Under the pieces are notes generated by a model. The model ran no database searches and was not told the origin of the DNA. It saw only the letters and a program-made list of their open reading frames with translations. The translations under genes were made by a program, and so were the position numbers. From Argentina anserina (Eukaryota; Streptophyta; Magnoliopsida; Rosales; Rosaceae), in NCBI RefSeq assembly GCF_933775445.1, contig NW_026089533.1, forward strand, positions 1 through 64,000: 64,000 nucleotides of DNA, read 5' to 3'. Positions 12,021 to 25,394 of this stretch are shown piece after piece; positions within the stretch are counted from its first letter, which is position 1, and each line of letters starts with the position of its first letter.

Positions 12021-13303
12021 GTATCTTTCTGTAAGGCTTCTGATGCGAGTTTCTATTGTATTTGAGAGTTTTGCAAGTGTGAGAGTGTGTTTCTTTCAAA
12101 CTGAGTATCTTTACATCGTTTGCGTATCTTTACTATTCCAATTGTGTATCTTTTCATCGTTTGCGTATCTTTACTATTCCAATTGTGTATCTTTTCATTT
12201 CTCGTTTGAGTATCTTTCTGTAAGGCTTCTGATCCGAGTTTCTACTGTATTTGAGAGTTTTGCAAGTGTGGGAGTGTGTTTCTTTCAAACTAAGTATCTT
12301 TACATCGTTTGCGTATCTTTACTATTCCAATTGTGTATCTTTACATCGTTTGCGTATCTTTACTATTACAATTGTGTATCTTTACATCGTTTGCGTATCT
12401 TTACTATTCCAATTGTGTATCTTTTCATTTCTCGTTTGAGTATCTTTCTGTAAGGCTTCTGATGCGAGTTTCTATTGTATTTGAGAGTTTTGCAAGTGTG
12501 GGAGTGTGTTTCTTTCAAACTGAGTATCTTTACATCGTTTGCGTATCTTTACTATTCTAATTGTGTATCTTTTCATTTCTCGTTTGAGTATCTTTCTGTA
12601 AGGCTTCTGATGCTAGTTTCTATTGTATTTGAGAGTTTTGCAAGTGTGGGAGTGTGTTTATTTCAATCTGAGTATCTTTACATCGTTTGCGTATCTTTAC
12701 TATTCCAATTGTGTATCTTTTCATTTCTCGTTTCAGTATCTTTCTGTAAGGCTTTCTGATGCGAGTTTCTATTGAATTTTAGAGTTTTGCAAGTGTGGGA
12801 GTGTGTTTCTTTCAAACTGAGTATCTTTACATCGTTTGCGTATCTTTACTATTCCAATTGTGTATCTTTACATCGTTTGCGTATCTTTACTATTCCAATT
12901 GTGTATCTTTTCATTTCTCGTTTGAGTATCTTTCTGTAAGGCTTCTGATGCGAGTTTCTATTGTATTTGAGAGTTTTGCAAGTGTGGGAGTGTGTTTCTT
13001 TCAAACTGAGTATCTTTACATCATTTGCGTAACTTTACTATTCCAATTGTGTATCTTTACATCGTTTGCGTATCTTTACTATTCCAATTGTGTATCTTTT
13101 CATTTCTCGTTTGAGTATCTTTCTGTAAGGCTTCTGATGCGAGTTTCTATTGTATTTGAGAGTTTTGCAAGTGTGGGAGTGTGTTTCTTTCAAACTAAGT
13201 ATCGTTACATCGTTTGCGTATCTTTACTATTCCAATTGTGTATCTTTACATCGTTTGCGTATCTTTACTATTCCAATTGTGTATCTTTTCATTTCTCGTT
13301 TGA
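12021..13303 (+). repeat. Higher-order block Z, copy 2 (7 units, 1283 bp)
   Basis: Same seven-unit length pattern and markers as copy 1 (TTACAATTG, TTTTAGAG, GTAACTTTAC). Private changes include TTCTAATTG near 12556 and CATCATTTG near 13021. Confidence 0.87.
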
Positions 13304-14883
13304 GTATCTTTCTGTAAGGCTTCTGATGCGAGTTTCTATTGTATTTGAGAGTTTTGCAAGTGTGGGAGTGTGTTTCTTTCAAACTGAGTATCTTTACATC
13401 GTTTGCGTATCTTTACTATTCCAATTGTGTATCTTTTCATTTCTCGTTTGAGTATCTTTCTGTAAGGCTTCTGATGCTAGTTTCTATTGTATTTGAGAGT
13501 TTTGCAAGTGTGGGAGTGTGTTTCTTTCAAACTGAGTATCTTTACATCGTTTGCGTATCTTTACTATTCCAATTGTGTATCTTTTCATTTCTCGTTTCAG
13601 TATCTTTCTGTAAGGCTTTCTGATGCGAGTTTCTATTGAATTTGAGAGTTTTGCAAGTGTGGGAGTGTGTTTCTTTCAAACTGAGTATCTTTACATCGTT
13701 TGCGTATCTGTACTATTCCAATTGTGTATCTTTACATCGTTTGCGTATCTTTACTATTCCAATTGTGTATCTTTTCATATCTCGTTTCAGTATCTTTCTG
13801 TAAGGCTTTCTGATGCAAGTTTCTATTGAATTTGAGAGTTTTGCAAGTGTGGGAGTGTGTTTCTTTCAAACTGAGTATCTTTACATCGTTTGCGTATCTT
13901 TACTATTCCAATTGTGTATCTTTTCATTTCTCGTTTGAGTATCTTTCTGTAAGGCTTCTGATGCGAGTTTCTATTGAATTTGAGAGTTTTGCAAGTGTGG
14001 GAGTGTGTTTCTTTCAAACTGAGTATCTTTACATCGTTTGCGTATCTTTATTATTCCAATTGTGTATCTTTACATTGTTTGCGTATCTTTACTATTCCAA
14101 TTGTGTATCTTTTCATTTCTCGTTTGAGTATCTTTCTGTAAGGCTTCTGATCCGAGTTTCTATTGTATTTGAGAGTTTTGCAAGTGTGGGAGTGTGTTTC
14201 TTTCAAACTAAGTATCTTTACATCGTTTGCGTATCTTTACTATTCCAATTGTGTATCTTTACATCGTTTGCGTATCTTTACTATTCCAATTGTGTATCTT
14301 TACATCGTTTGCGTATCTTTACTATTCCAATTGTGTATCTTTTCATTTCTCGTTTGAGTATCTTTCTGTAAGGCTTCTGATGCGAGTTTCTATTGTATTT
14401 GAGAGTTTTGCAAGTGTGGGAGTGTGTTTATTTCAAACTGAGTATCTTTACATCGTTTGCGTATCTTTACTATTCCAATTGTGTATCTTTTCATTTCTCG
14501 TTTGAGTATCTTTCTGTAAGGCTTCTGATGCGAGTTTCTATTGTATTTGAGAGTTTTGCAAGTGTGAGAGTGTGTTTCTTTCAAACTGAGTATCTTTACA
14601 TCGTTTGCGTATCTTTACTATTCCAATTGTGTATCTTTTCATCGTTTGCGTATCTTTACTATTCCAATTGTGTATCTTTTCATTTCTCGTTTGAGTATCT
14701 TTCTGTAAGGCTTCTGATCCGAGTTTCTATTGTATTTGAGAGTTTTGCAAGTGTGGGAGTGTGTTTCTTTCAAACTAAGTATCGTTACATCGTTTGCGTA
14801 TCTTTACTATTCCAATTGTGTATCTTTACATCGTTTGCGTATCTTTACTATTCCAATTGTGTATCTTTTCATTTCTCGTTTGA
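13304..14883 (+). repeat. Higher-order block X, copy 5 (9 units, 1580 bp)
   Basis: Same nine-unit length pattern as copies 2 and 3, 3056 bp after copy 4. It is followed by a 189-bp unit and then Z-type blocks. A private change is CATTGTTTG near 14075, a CpG-to-TpG type substitution. Confidence 0.86.
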
Positions 14884-15072
14884 GTATCTTTCTGTAAGGC
14901 TTCTGATGCGAGTTTCTATTGAATTTGAGAGTTTTGCAAGTGTGGGAGTGTGTTTCCTTCAAACTGAGTATCTTTACATCGTTTGCGTATCTTTACTATT
15001 CCAATTGTGTATCTTTACATCGTTTGCGTATCTTTACTATTCCAATTGTGTATCTTTTCATTTCTCGTTTGA

Positions 15073-16355
15073 GTATCTTTCTGTAAGGCTTCTGATGCGA
15101 GTTTCTATTGTATTTGAGAGTTTTGCAAGTGTGAGAGTGTGTTTCTTTCAAACTGAGTATCTTTACATCGTTTGCGTATCTTTACTATTCCAATTGTGTA
15201 TCTTTTCATCGTTTGCGTATCTTTACTATTCCAATTGTGTATCTTTTCATTTCTCGTTTGAGTATCTTTCTGTAAGGCTTCTGATCCGAGTTTCTACTGT
15301 ATTTGAGAGTTTTGCAAGTGTGGGAGTGTGTTTCTTTCAAACTAAGTATCTTTACATCGTTTGCGTATCTTTACTATTCCAATTGTGTATGTTTACATCG
15401 TTTGCGTATCTTTACTATTACAATTGTGTATCTTTACATCGTTTGCGTATCTTTACTATTCCAATTGTGTATCTTTTCATTTCTCGTTTGAGTATCTTTC
15501 TGTAAGGCTTCTGATGCGAGTTTCTATTGTATTTGAGAGTTTTGCAAGTGTGGGAGTGTGTTTCTTTCAAACTGAGTATCTTTACATCGTTTGCGTATCT
15601 TTACTATTCCAATTGTGTATCTTTTCATTTCTCGTTTGAGTATCTTTCTGTAAGGCTTCTGATGCTAGTTTCTATTGTATTTGAGAGTTTTGCAAGTGTG
15701 GGAGTGTGTTTATTTCAATCTGAGTATCTTTACATCGTTTGCGTATCTTTACTATTCCAATTGTGTATCTTTTCATTTCTCGTTTCAGTATCTTTCTGTA
15801 AGGCTTTCTGATGCGAGTTTCTATTGAATTTTAGAGTTTTGCAAGTGTGGGAGTGTGTTTCTTTCAAACTGAGTATCTTTACATCGTTTGCGTATCTTTA
15901 CTATTCCAATTGTGTATCTTTACATCGTTTGCGTATCTTTACTATTCCAATTGTGTATCTTTTCATTTCTCGTTTGAGTATCTTTCTGTAAGGCTTCTGA
16001 TGCGAGTTTCTATTGTATTTGAGAGTTTTGCAAGTGTGGGAGTGTGTTTCTTTCAAACTGAGTATCTTTACATCGTTTGCGTAACTTTACTATTCTAATT
16101 GTGTATCTTTACATCGTTTGCGTATCTTTACTATTCCAATTGTGTATCTTTTCATTTCTCGTTTGAGTATCTTTCTGTAAGGCTTCTGATGCGAGTTTCT
16201 ATTGTATTTGAGAGTTTTGCAAGTGTGGGAGTGTGTTTCTTTCAAACTAAGTATCGTTACATCGTTTGCGTATCTTTACTATTCCAATTGTGTATCTTTA
16301 CATCGTTTGCGTATCTTTACTATTCCAATTGTGTATCTTTTCATTTCTCGTTTGA
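15073..16355 (+). repeat. Higher-order block Z, copy 3 (7 units, 1283 bp)
   Basis: First of four consecutive Z copies. It has the same unit pattern and markers. A private change GTATGTTTAC lies near 15388. Confidence 0.88.
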
Positions 16356-17490
16356 GTATCTTTCTGTAAGGCTTCTGATGCGAGTTTCTATTGTATTTGA
16401 GAGTTTTGCAAGTGTGAGAGTGTGTTTCTTTCAAACTGAGTATCTTTACATCGTTTGCGTATCTTTACTATTCCAATTGTGTATCTTTTCATCGTTTGCG
16501 TATCTTTACTATTCCAATTGTGTATCTTTTCATTTCTCGTTTGAGTATCTTTCTGTAAGGCTTCTGATCCGAGTTTCTACTGTATTTGAGAGTTTTGCAA
16601 GTGTGGGAGTGTGTTTCTTTCAAACTAAGTATCTTTACATCGTTTGCGTATCTTTACTATTCCAATTGTGTATCTTTACATCGTTTGCGTATCTTTACTA
16701 TTACAATTGTGTATCTTTACATCGTTTGCGTATCTTTACTATTCCAATTGTGTATCTTTTCATTTCTCGTTTGAGTATCTTTCTGTAAGGCTTCTGATGC
16801 GAGTTTCTATTGTATTTGAGAGTTTTGCAAGTGTGGGAGTGTGTTTCTTTCAAACTGAGTATCTTTACATCGTTTGCGTATCTTTACTATTCCAATTGTG
16901 TATCTTTTCATTTCTCGTTTGAGTATCTTTCTGTAAGGCTTCTGATGCTAGTTTCTATTGTATTTGAGAGTTTTGCAAGTGTGGGAGTGTGTTTATTTCA
17001 ATCTGAGTATCTTTACATCGTTTGCGTATCTTTACTATTCCAATTGTGTATCTTTTCATTTCTCGTTTCAGTATCTTTCTGTAAGGCTTTCTGATGCGAG
17101 TTTCTATTGAATTTTAGAGTTTTGCAAGTGTGGGAGTGTGTTTCTTTCAAACTGAGTATCTTTACATCGTTTGCGTATCTTTACTATTCCAATTGTGTAT
17201 CTTTACATCGTTTGCGTATCTTTACTATTCCAATTGTGTATCTTTACATCGTTTGCGTATCTTTACTATTCCAATTGTGTATCTTTTCATTTCTCGTTTG
17301 AGTATCTTTCTGTAAGGCTTCTGATGCGAGTTTCTATTGAATTTGAGAGTTTTGCAAGTGTGGGAGTGTGTTTCCTTCAAACTGAGTTTCTTTACATCGT
17401 TTGCGTATCTTTACTATTCCAATTGTGTATCTTTACATCGTTTGCGTATCTTTACTATTCCAATTGTGTATCTTTTCATTTCTCGTTTGA
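16356..17490 (+). repeat. Higher-order block Z, shortened copy (6 units, 1135 bp)
   Basis: Pattern 189, 230, 148, 148, 231, 189. Relative to the full Z block one unit is missing and another carries an extra B-C pair, as expected from unequal exchange within the block. It lies in tandem between full copies. Confidence 0.86.
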
Positions 17491-18773
17491 GTATCTTTCT
17501 GTAAGGCTTCTGATGCGAGTTTCTATTGTATTTGAGAGTTTTGCAAGTGTGAGAGTGTGTTTCTTTCAAACTGAGTATCTTTACATCGTTTGCGTATCTT
17601 TACTATTCCAATTGTGTATCTTTTCATCGTTTGCGTATCTTTACTATTCCAATTGTGTATCTTTTCATTTCTCGTTTGAGTATCTTTCTGTAAGGCTTCT
17701 GATCCGAGTTTCTACTGTATTTGAGAGTTTTGCAAGTGTGGGAGTGTGTTTCTTTCAAACTAAGTATCTTTACATCGTTTGCGTATCTTTACTATTCCAA
17801 TTGTGTATCTTTACATCGTTTGCGTATCTTTACTATTACAATTGTGTATCTTTACATCGTTTGCGTATCTTTACTATTCCAATTGTGTATCTTTTCATTT
17901 CTCGTTTGAGTATCTTTCTGTAAGGCTTCTGATGCGAGTTTCTATTGTATTTGAGAGTTTTGCAAGTGTGGGAGTGTGTTTCTTTCAAACTGAGTATCTT
18001 TACATCGTTTGCGTATCTTTACTATTCCAATTGTGTATCTTTTCATTTCTCGTTTGAGTATCTTTCTGTAAGGCTTCTGATGCTAGTTTCTATTGTATTT
18101 GAGAGTTTTGCAAGTGTGGGAGTGTGTTTATTTCAATCTGAGTATCTTTACATCCTTTGCGTATCTTTACTATTCCAATTGTGTATCTTTTCATTTCTCG
18201 TTTCAGTATCTTTCTGTAAGGCTTTCTGATGCGAGTTTCTATTGAATTTTAGAGTTTTGCAAGTGTGGGAGTGTGTTTCTTTCAAACTGAGTATCTTTAC
18301 ATCGTTTGCGTATCTTTACTATTCCAATTGTGTATCTTTACATCGTTTGCGTATCTTTACTATTCCAATTGTGTATCTTTTCATTTCTCGTTTGAGTATC
18401 TTTCTGTAAGGCTTCTGATGCGAGTTTCTATTGTATTTGAGAGTTTTGCAAGTGTGGGAGTGTGTTTCTTTCAAACTGAGTATCTTTACATCGTTTGCGT
18501 AACTTTACTATTCCAATTGTGTATCTTTACATCGTTTGCGTATCTTTACTATTCCAATTGTGTATCTTTTCATTTCTCGTTTGAGTATCTTTCTGTAAGG
18601 CTTCTGATGCGAGTTTCTATTGTATTTGAGAGTTTTGCAAGTGTGGGAGTGTGTTTCTTTCAAACTAAGTATCGTTACATCGTTTGCGTATCTTTACTAT
18701 TCCAATTGTGTATCTTTACATCGTTTGCGTATCTTTACTATTCCAATTGTGTATCTTTTCATTTCTCGTTTGA
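17491..18773 (+). repeat. Higher-order block Z, copy 4 (7 units, 1283 bp)
   Basis: Full seven-unit pattern with all Z markers. A private CATCCTTTG variant of module B lies near 18153. Confidence 0.88.
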
Positions 18774-20056
18774 GTATCTTTCTGTAAGGCTTCTGATGCG
18801 AGTTTCTATTGTATTTGAGAGTTTTGCAAGTGTGAGAGTGTGTTTCTTTCAAACTGAGTATCTTTACATCGTTTGCGTATCTTTACTATTCCAATTGTGT
18901 ATCTTTTCATCGTTTGCGTATCTTTACTATTCCAATTGTGTATCTTTTCATTTCTCGTTTGAGTATCTTTCTGTAAGGCTTCTGATCCGAGTTTCTACTG
19001 TATTTGAGAGTTTTGCAAGTGTGGGAGTGTGTTTCTTTCAAACTAAGTATCTTTACATCGTTTGCGTATCTTTACTATTCCAATTGTGTATCTTTACATC
19101 GTTTGCGTATCTTTACTATTACAATTGTGTATCTTTACATCGTTTGCGTATCTTTACTATTCCAATTGTGTATCTTTTCATTTCTCGTTTGAGTATCTTT
19201 CTGTAAGGCTTCTGATGCGAGTTTCTATTGTATTTGAGAGTTTTGCAAGTGTGGGAGTGTGTTTCTTTCAAACTGAGTATCTTTACATCGTTTGCGTATC
19301 TTTACTATTCCAATTGTGTATCTTTTCATTTCTCGTTTGAGTATCTTTCTGTAAGGCTTCTGATGCTAGTTTCTATTGTATTTGAGAGTTTTGCAAGTGT
19401 GGGAGTGTGTTTATTTCAATCTGAGTATCTTTACATCGTTTGCGTATCTTTACTATTCCAATTGTGTATCTTTTCATTTCTCGTTTCAGTATCTTTCTGT
19501 AAGGCTTTCTGATGCGAGTTTCTATTGAATTTTAGAGTTTTGCAAGTGTGGGAGTGTGTTTCTTTCAAACTGAGTATCTTTACATCGTTTGCGTATCTTT
19601 ACTATTCCAATTGTGTATCTTTACATCGTTTGCGTATCTTTACTATTCCAATTGTGTATCTTTTCATTTCTCGTTTGAGTATCTTTCTGTAAGGCTTCTG
19701 ATGCGAGTTTCTATTGTATTTGAGAGTTTTGCAAGTGTGGGAGTGTGTTTCTTTCAAACTGAGTATCTTTACATCGTTTGCGTAACTTTACTATTCCAAT
19801 TGTGTATCTTTACATCGTTTGCGTATCTTTACTATTCCAATTGTGTATCTTTTCATTTCTCGTTTGAGTATCTTTCTGTAAGGCTTCTGATGCGAGTTTC
19901 TATTGTATTTGAGAGTTTTGCAAGTGTGGGAGTGTGTTTCTTTCAAACTGAGTATCTTTACATCGTTTGCGTATCTTTACTATTCCAATTGTGTATCTTT
20001 ACATCGTTTGCGTATCTTTACTATTCCAATTGTGTATCTTTTCATTTCTCGTTTGA
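18774..20056 (+). repeat. Higher-order block Z, copy 5 (7 units, 1283 bp)
   Basis: Last of the consecutive Z series, with the same length pattern as copy 4. After it the array changes to a different arrangement containing fused C/B modules. Confidence 0.88.
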
Positions 20057-20565
20057 GTATCTTTCTGTAAGGCTTCTGATGCGAGTTTCTATTGTATTTG
20101 AGAGTTTTGCAAGTGTGGGAGTGTGTTTCTTTCAAACTGAGTATCTTTACATCGTTTGCGTATCTTTACTATTCCAATTGTGTATCTTTTCATTTCTCGT
20201 TTGAGTATCTTTCTGTAAGGCTTCTGATGCTAGTTTCTATTGTATTTGAGAGTTTTGCAAGTGTGGGAGTGTGTTTATTTCAATCTGAGTATCTTTACAT
20301 CGTTTGCGTATCTTTACTATTCCAATTGTGTATCTTTTCATTTCTCGTTTCAGTATCTTTCTGTAAGGCTTTCTGATGCGAGTTTCTATTGAATTTTAGA
20401 GTTTTGCAAGTGTGGGAGTGTGTTTCTTTCAAACTGAGTATCTTTACATCGTTTGCGTATCTTTACTATTCCAATTTGCGTATCTTTACTATTCCAATTG
20501 TGTATCTTTACATCGTTTGCGTATCTTTACTATTCCAATTGTGTATCTTTTCATTTCTCGTTTGA

Positions 20566-23500
20566 GTATCTTTCTGTAAGGCTTCTGATGCGAGTTTCTA
20601 TTGTATTTGAGAGTTTTGCAAGTGTGGGAGTGTGTTTCTTTCAAACTGAGTATCTTTACATCGTTTGCGTAACTTTACTATTCCAATTGTGTATCTTTAC
20701 ATCGTTTGCGTATCTTTACTATTCCAATTGTGTATCTTTTCATTTCTCGTTTGAGTATCTTTCTGTAAGGCTTCTGATGCGAGTTTCTATTGTATTTGAG
20801 AGTTTTGCAAGTGTGGGAGTGTGTTTCTTTCAAACTGAGTCTCTTTACATCGTTTGAGTATCTTTACTATTCCAATTGTGTATCTTTACATCGTTTGCGT
20901 ATCTTTACTATTCCAATTGTGTATCTTTTCATTTCTCGTTTGAGTATCTTTCTGTAAGGCTTCTGATGCGAGTTTCTATTCTATTTGAGAGTTTTGCAAG
21001 TGTGGGAGTGTGTTTCTTTCAAACTGAGTATCTTTACATCGTTTGCGTATCTTTACTATTCCAATTGTGTATCTTTTCATTTCTCGTTTGAGTATCTTTC
21101 TGTAAGGCTTCTGATGCTAGTTTCTATTGTATTTGAGAGTTTTGCAAGTGTGGGAGTGTGTTTCTTTCAAACTGAGTATCTTTACATCGTTTGCGTATCT
21201 TTACTATTCCAATTGTGTATCTTTTCATTTCTCGTTTGAGTATCTTTCTGTAAGGCTTCTGATGCTAGTTTCTATTGTATTTGAGAGTTTTGCAAGTGTG
21301 GGAGTGTGTTTATTTCAATCAGAGTATCTTTACATCGTTTGCGTATCTTTACTATTCCAATTGTGTATCTTTTCATTTCTCGTTTCAGTATCTTTCTGTA
21401 AGGCTTTCTGATGCGAGTTTCTATTGAATTTTAGAGTTTTGCAAGTGTGGGAGTGTGTTTCTTTCAAACTGAGTATCTTTACATCGTTTGCGTATCTTTA
21501 CTATTCCAATTTGCGTATCTTTACTATTCCAATTGTGTATCTTTACATCGTTTGCGTATCTTTACTATTCCAATTGTGTATCTTTTCATTTCTCGTTTGA
21601 GTATCTTTCTGTAAGGCTTCTGATGCGAGTTTCTATTGTATTTGAGAGTTTTGCAAGTGTGGGAGTGTGTTTCTTTCAAACTGAGTATCTTTACATCGTT
21701 TGCGTAACTTTACTATTCCAATTGTGTATCTTTACATCGTTTGCGTATCTTTACTATTCCAATTGTGTATCTTTTCATTTCTCGTTTGAGTATCTTTCTG
21801 TAAGGCTTCTGATGCGAGTTTCTATTGTATTTGAGAGTTTTGCAAGTGTGGGAGTGTGTTTCTTTCAAACTGAGTATCTTTACTATTCCAATTGTGTATC
21901 TTTACATCGTTTGCGTATCTTTACTATTCCAATTGTGTATCTTTTCATTTCTCGTTTGAGTATCTTTCTGTAAGGCTTCTGATGCGAGTTTCTATTGTAT
22001 TTGAGAGTTTTGCAAGTGTGGGAGTGTGTTTCTTTCAAACTGAGTATCTTTACATCGTTTGCGTATCTTTACTATTCCAATTGTGTATCTTTTCATTTCT
22101 CGTTTGAGTATCTTTCTGTAAGGCTTCTGATGCTAGTTTCTATTGTATTTGAGAGTTTTGCAAGTGTGGGAGTGTGTTTCTTTCAAACTGAGTATCTTTA
22201 CATCGTTTGCGTATCTTTACTATTCCAATTGTGTATCTTTTCATTTCTCGTTTGAGTATCTTTCTGTAAGGCTTTCTGATGCGAGTTTCTATTGAATTTG
22301 AGAGTTTTGCAAGTGTGGGAGTGTGTTTCTTTCAAACTGAGTATCTTTACATCGTTTAGGTATCTGTACTATTCCAATTGTGTATCTTTACATCGTTTGC
22401 GTATCTTTACTATTCCAATTGAGTATCTTTTCATTTCTCGTTTGAGTATCTTTCTGTAAGGCTTCTGATGCGAGTTTCTATTGTATTTGAGAGTTTTGCA
22501 AGTGTGGGAGTGTGTTTCTTTCAAACTGAGTATCTTTACATCGTTTGCGTATCTTTACTATTCCAATTGTGTATCTTTACATCGTTTGCGTATATTTACT
22601 ATTCCAATTGTGTATCTTTTCATTTCTCGTTTGAGTATCTTTCTGTAAGGCTTCTGATGCGAGTTTCTATTGTATTTGAGTGTTTTGCAAGTGTGGGAGT
22701 GTGTTTCTTTCAAACTGAGTATCTTTACATCGTTTGCGTATCTTTACTATTCCAATTGTGTATCTTTACATCGTTTGCGTATCTTTACTATTCCAATTGT
22801 GTATCTTTTCATTTCTCGTTTGAGTATCTTTCTGTAAGGCTTCTGATGCGAGTTTCTATTGTATTTGAGAGTTTTGCAAGTGTGGGAGTGTGTTTCTTTC
22901 AAACTGAGTATCTTTACATCGTTTGCGTATCTTTACTATTCCAATTGTGTATCTTTTCATCGTTTACGTATCTTTACTATTCCATTTGTGTATCTTTTCA
23001 TTTCTCGTTTGAGTATCTTTCTGTAAGGCTTCTGATCCGAGTTTCTATTGTATTTAAGAGTTTTGCAAGTATGGGAGTGTGTTTCTTTCAAACTAAGTAT
23101 CTTTACATCGTTTGCGTATCTGTACTATTCCAATTGTGTATCTTTACATCGTTTGCGTGTCTTTACTATTCCAATTGTGTATCTTTTCATTTCTCGTTTG
23201 AGTATCTTTCTGTAAGGCTTTCTGATGCGAGTTTCTATTGAATTTGAGAGTTTTGCAAGTGTGGGAGTGTGTTTCTTTCAAACTGAGTATCTTTACATCG
23301 TTTGCGTATCTTTACTATTCCAATTGTGTATCTTTTCATTTCTCGTTTGAGTATCTTTCTGTAAGGCTTCTGATGCTAGTTTCTATTGTATTTGAGAGTT
23401 TTGCAAGTGTGGGAGTGTGTTTCTTTCAATCTGAGTATCTTTACATCGTTTGCGTATCTTTACTATTCCAATTGTGTATCTTTTCATTTCTCGTTTGAGT

Positions 23501-25394
23501 ATCTTTCTGTAAGGCTTTCTGATGCGAGTTTCTATTGAATTTGAGAGTTTTGCAAGTGTGGGAGTGTGTTTCTTTCAAACTGAGTATCTTTACATCGTTT
23601 GCGTATCTTTACTATTCCAATTGTGTATCTTTTCATTTCTCGTTTGAGTATCTTTCTGTAAGGCTTCTGATGCGAGTTTCTATTGTATTTGAGAGTTTTG
23701 CAAGTGTGGGAGTGTGTTTCTTTCAAACTGTGTATCTTTACATCGTTTGCGTAACTTTACTATTCCAATTGTGTATCTTTACATCGTTTGCGTATCTTTA
23801 CTATTCTAATTGAGTATCTTTTCATTTCTCGTTTGAGTATCTTTCTGTAAGGCTTCTGATGCGAGTTTCTATTGTATTTGAGAGTTTTGCAAGTGTGGGA
23901 GTGTGTTTCTTTCAAACTGAGTATCTTTACATCGTTTGCGTAACTTTACTATTCCAATTGTGTATCTTTACATCGTTTGCGTATCTTTACTATTCCAATT
24001 GTGTATCTTTTCATTTCTCGTTTGAGTATCTTTCTGTAAGGCTTCTGATGCGAGTTTCTATTGTATTTGAGAGTTTTGCAAGTGTGGGAGTGTGTTTCTT
24101 TCAAACTGAGTATCTTTACATCGTTTGCGTATCTTTACTATTCCAATTGTGTATCTTTACATCGTTTGCGTATCTTTACTATTCCAATTGTGTATCTTTT
24201 CATTTCTCGTTTGAGTACCTTTCTGTAAGGCTTCTGATGCGAGTTTCTATTCTATTTGAGAGTTTTGCAAGTGTGGGTGTGTGTTTCTTTCAAACTGAGT
24301 ATCTTTACATCGTTTGAGTATCTTTACTATTCCAATTGTGTATCTTTACATCGTTTGCGTATCTTTACTATTCCAATTGTGTATCTTTTCATTTCTCGTT
24401 TGAGTATCTTTCTGTAAGGCTTCTGATGCGAGTTTCTATTGTATTTGAGAGTTTTGCAAGTGTGGGAGTGTGTTTCTTTCAAACTGAGTATCTTTACATC
24501 GTTTGCGTATCTTTACTATTCCAATTTGCGTATCTTTACTATTCCAATTGTGTATCTTTACATCGTTTGCGTATCTTTACTATTCCAATTGTGTATCTTT
24601 TCATTTCTCGTTTGAGTATCTTTCTGTAAGGCTTCTGATGCGAGTTTCTATTGTATTTGAGAGTTTTGCAAGTGTGGGAGTGTGTTTCTTTCAAACTGAG
24701 TATCTTTACATCGTTTGCGTAACTTTACTATTCCAATTGTGTATCTTTACATCGTTTGCGTATCTTTACTATTCCAATTGTGTATCTTTTCATTTCTCGT
24801 TTGAGTATCTTTCTGTAAGGCTTCTGATGCGAGTTTCTATTGTATTTGAGAGTTTTGCAAGTGTGGGAGTGTGTTTCTTTCAAACTGAGTCTCTTTACAT
24901 CGTTTGAGTATCTTTACTATTCCAATTGTGTATCTTTACATCGTTTGCGTATCTTTACTATTCCAATTGTGTATCTTTTCATTTCTCGTTTGAGTATCTT
25001 TCTGTAAGGCTTCTGATGCGAGTTTCTATTCTATTTGAGAGTTTTGCAAGTGTGGGAGTGTGTTTCTTTCAAACTGAGTATCTTTACATCGTTTGAGTAT
25101 CTTTACTATTCCAATTGTGTATCTTTACATCGTTTGCGTATCTTTACTATTCCAATTGTGTATCTTTTCATTTCTCGTTTGAGTATCTTTCTGTAAGGCT
25201 TCTGATGCGAGTTTCTATTGTATTTGAGAGTTTTGCAAGTGTGGGAGTGTGTTTCTTTCAAACTGAGTATCTTTACATCGTTTGCGTATCTTTACTATTC
25301 CAATTTGCGTATCTTTACTATTCCAATTGTGTATCTTTACATCGTTTGCGTATCTTTACTATTCCAATTGTGTATCTTTTCATTTCTCGTTTGA
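20566..25394 (+). repeat. Large tandem duplication of satellite, copy 1 (4829 bp)
   Basis: Unit anchors from 20576 onward recur exactly 4829 bp later. The tract contains unusual units of 212/213 bp (a C module fused to the end of a B module, CCAATTTGCG near 20474, 21509, 24525 and 25302) and a 170-bp unit lacking one B module (near 21881). These rare units act as landmarks that make the duplication clear. The outer edge is only approximate. Confidence 0.85.
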
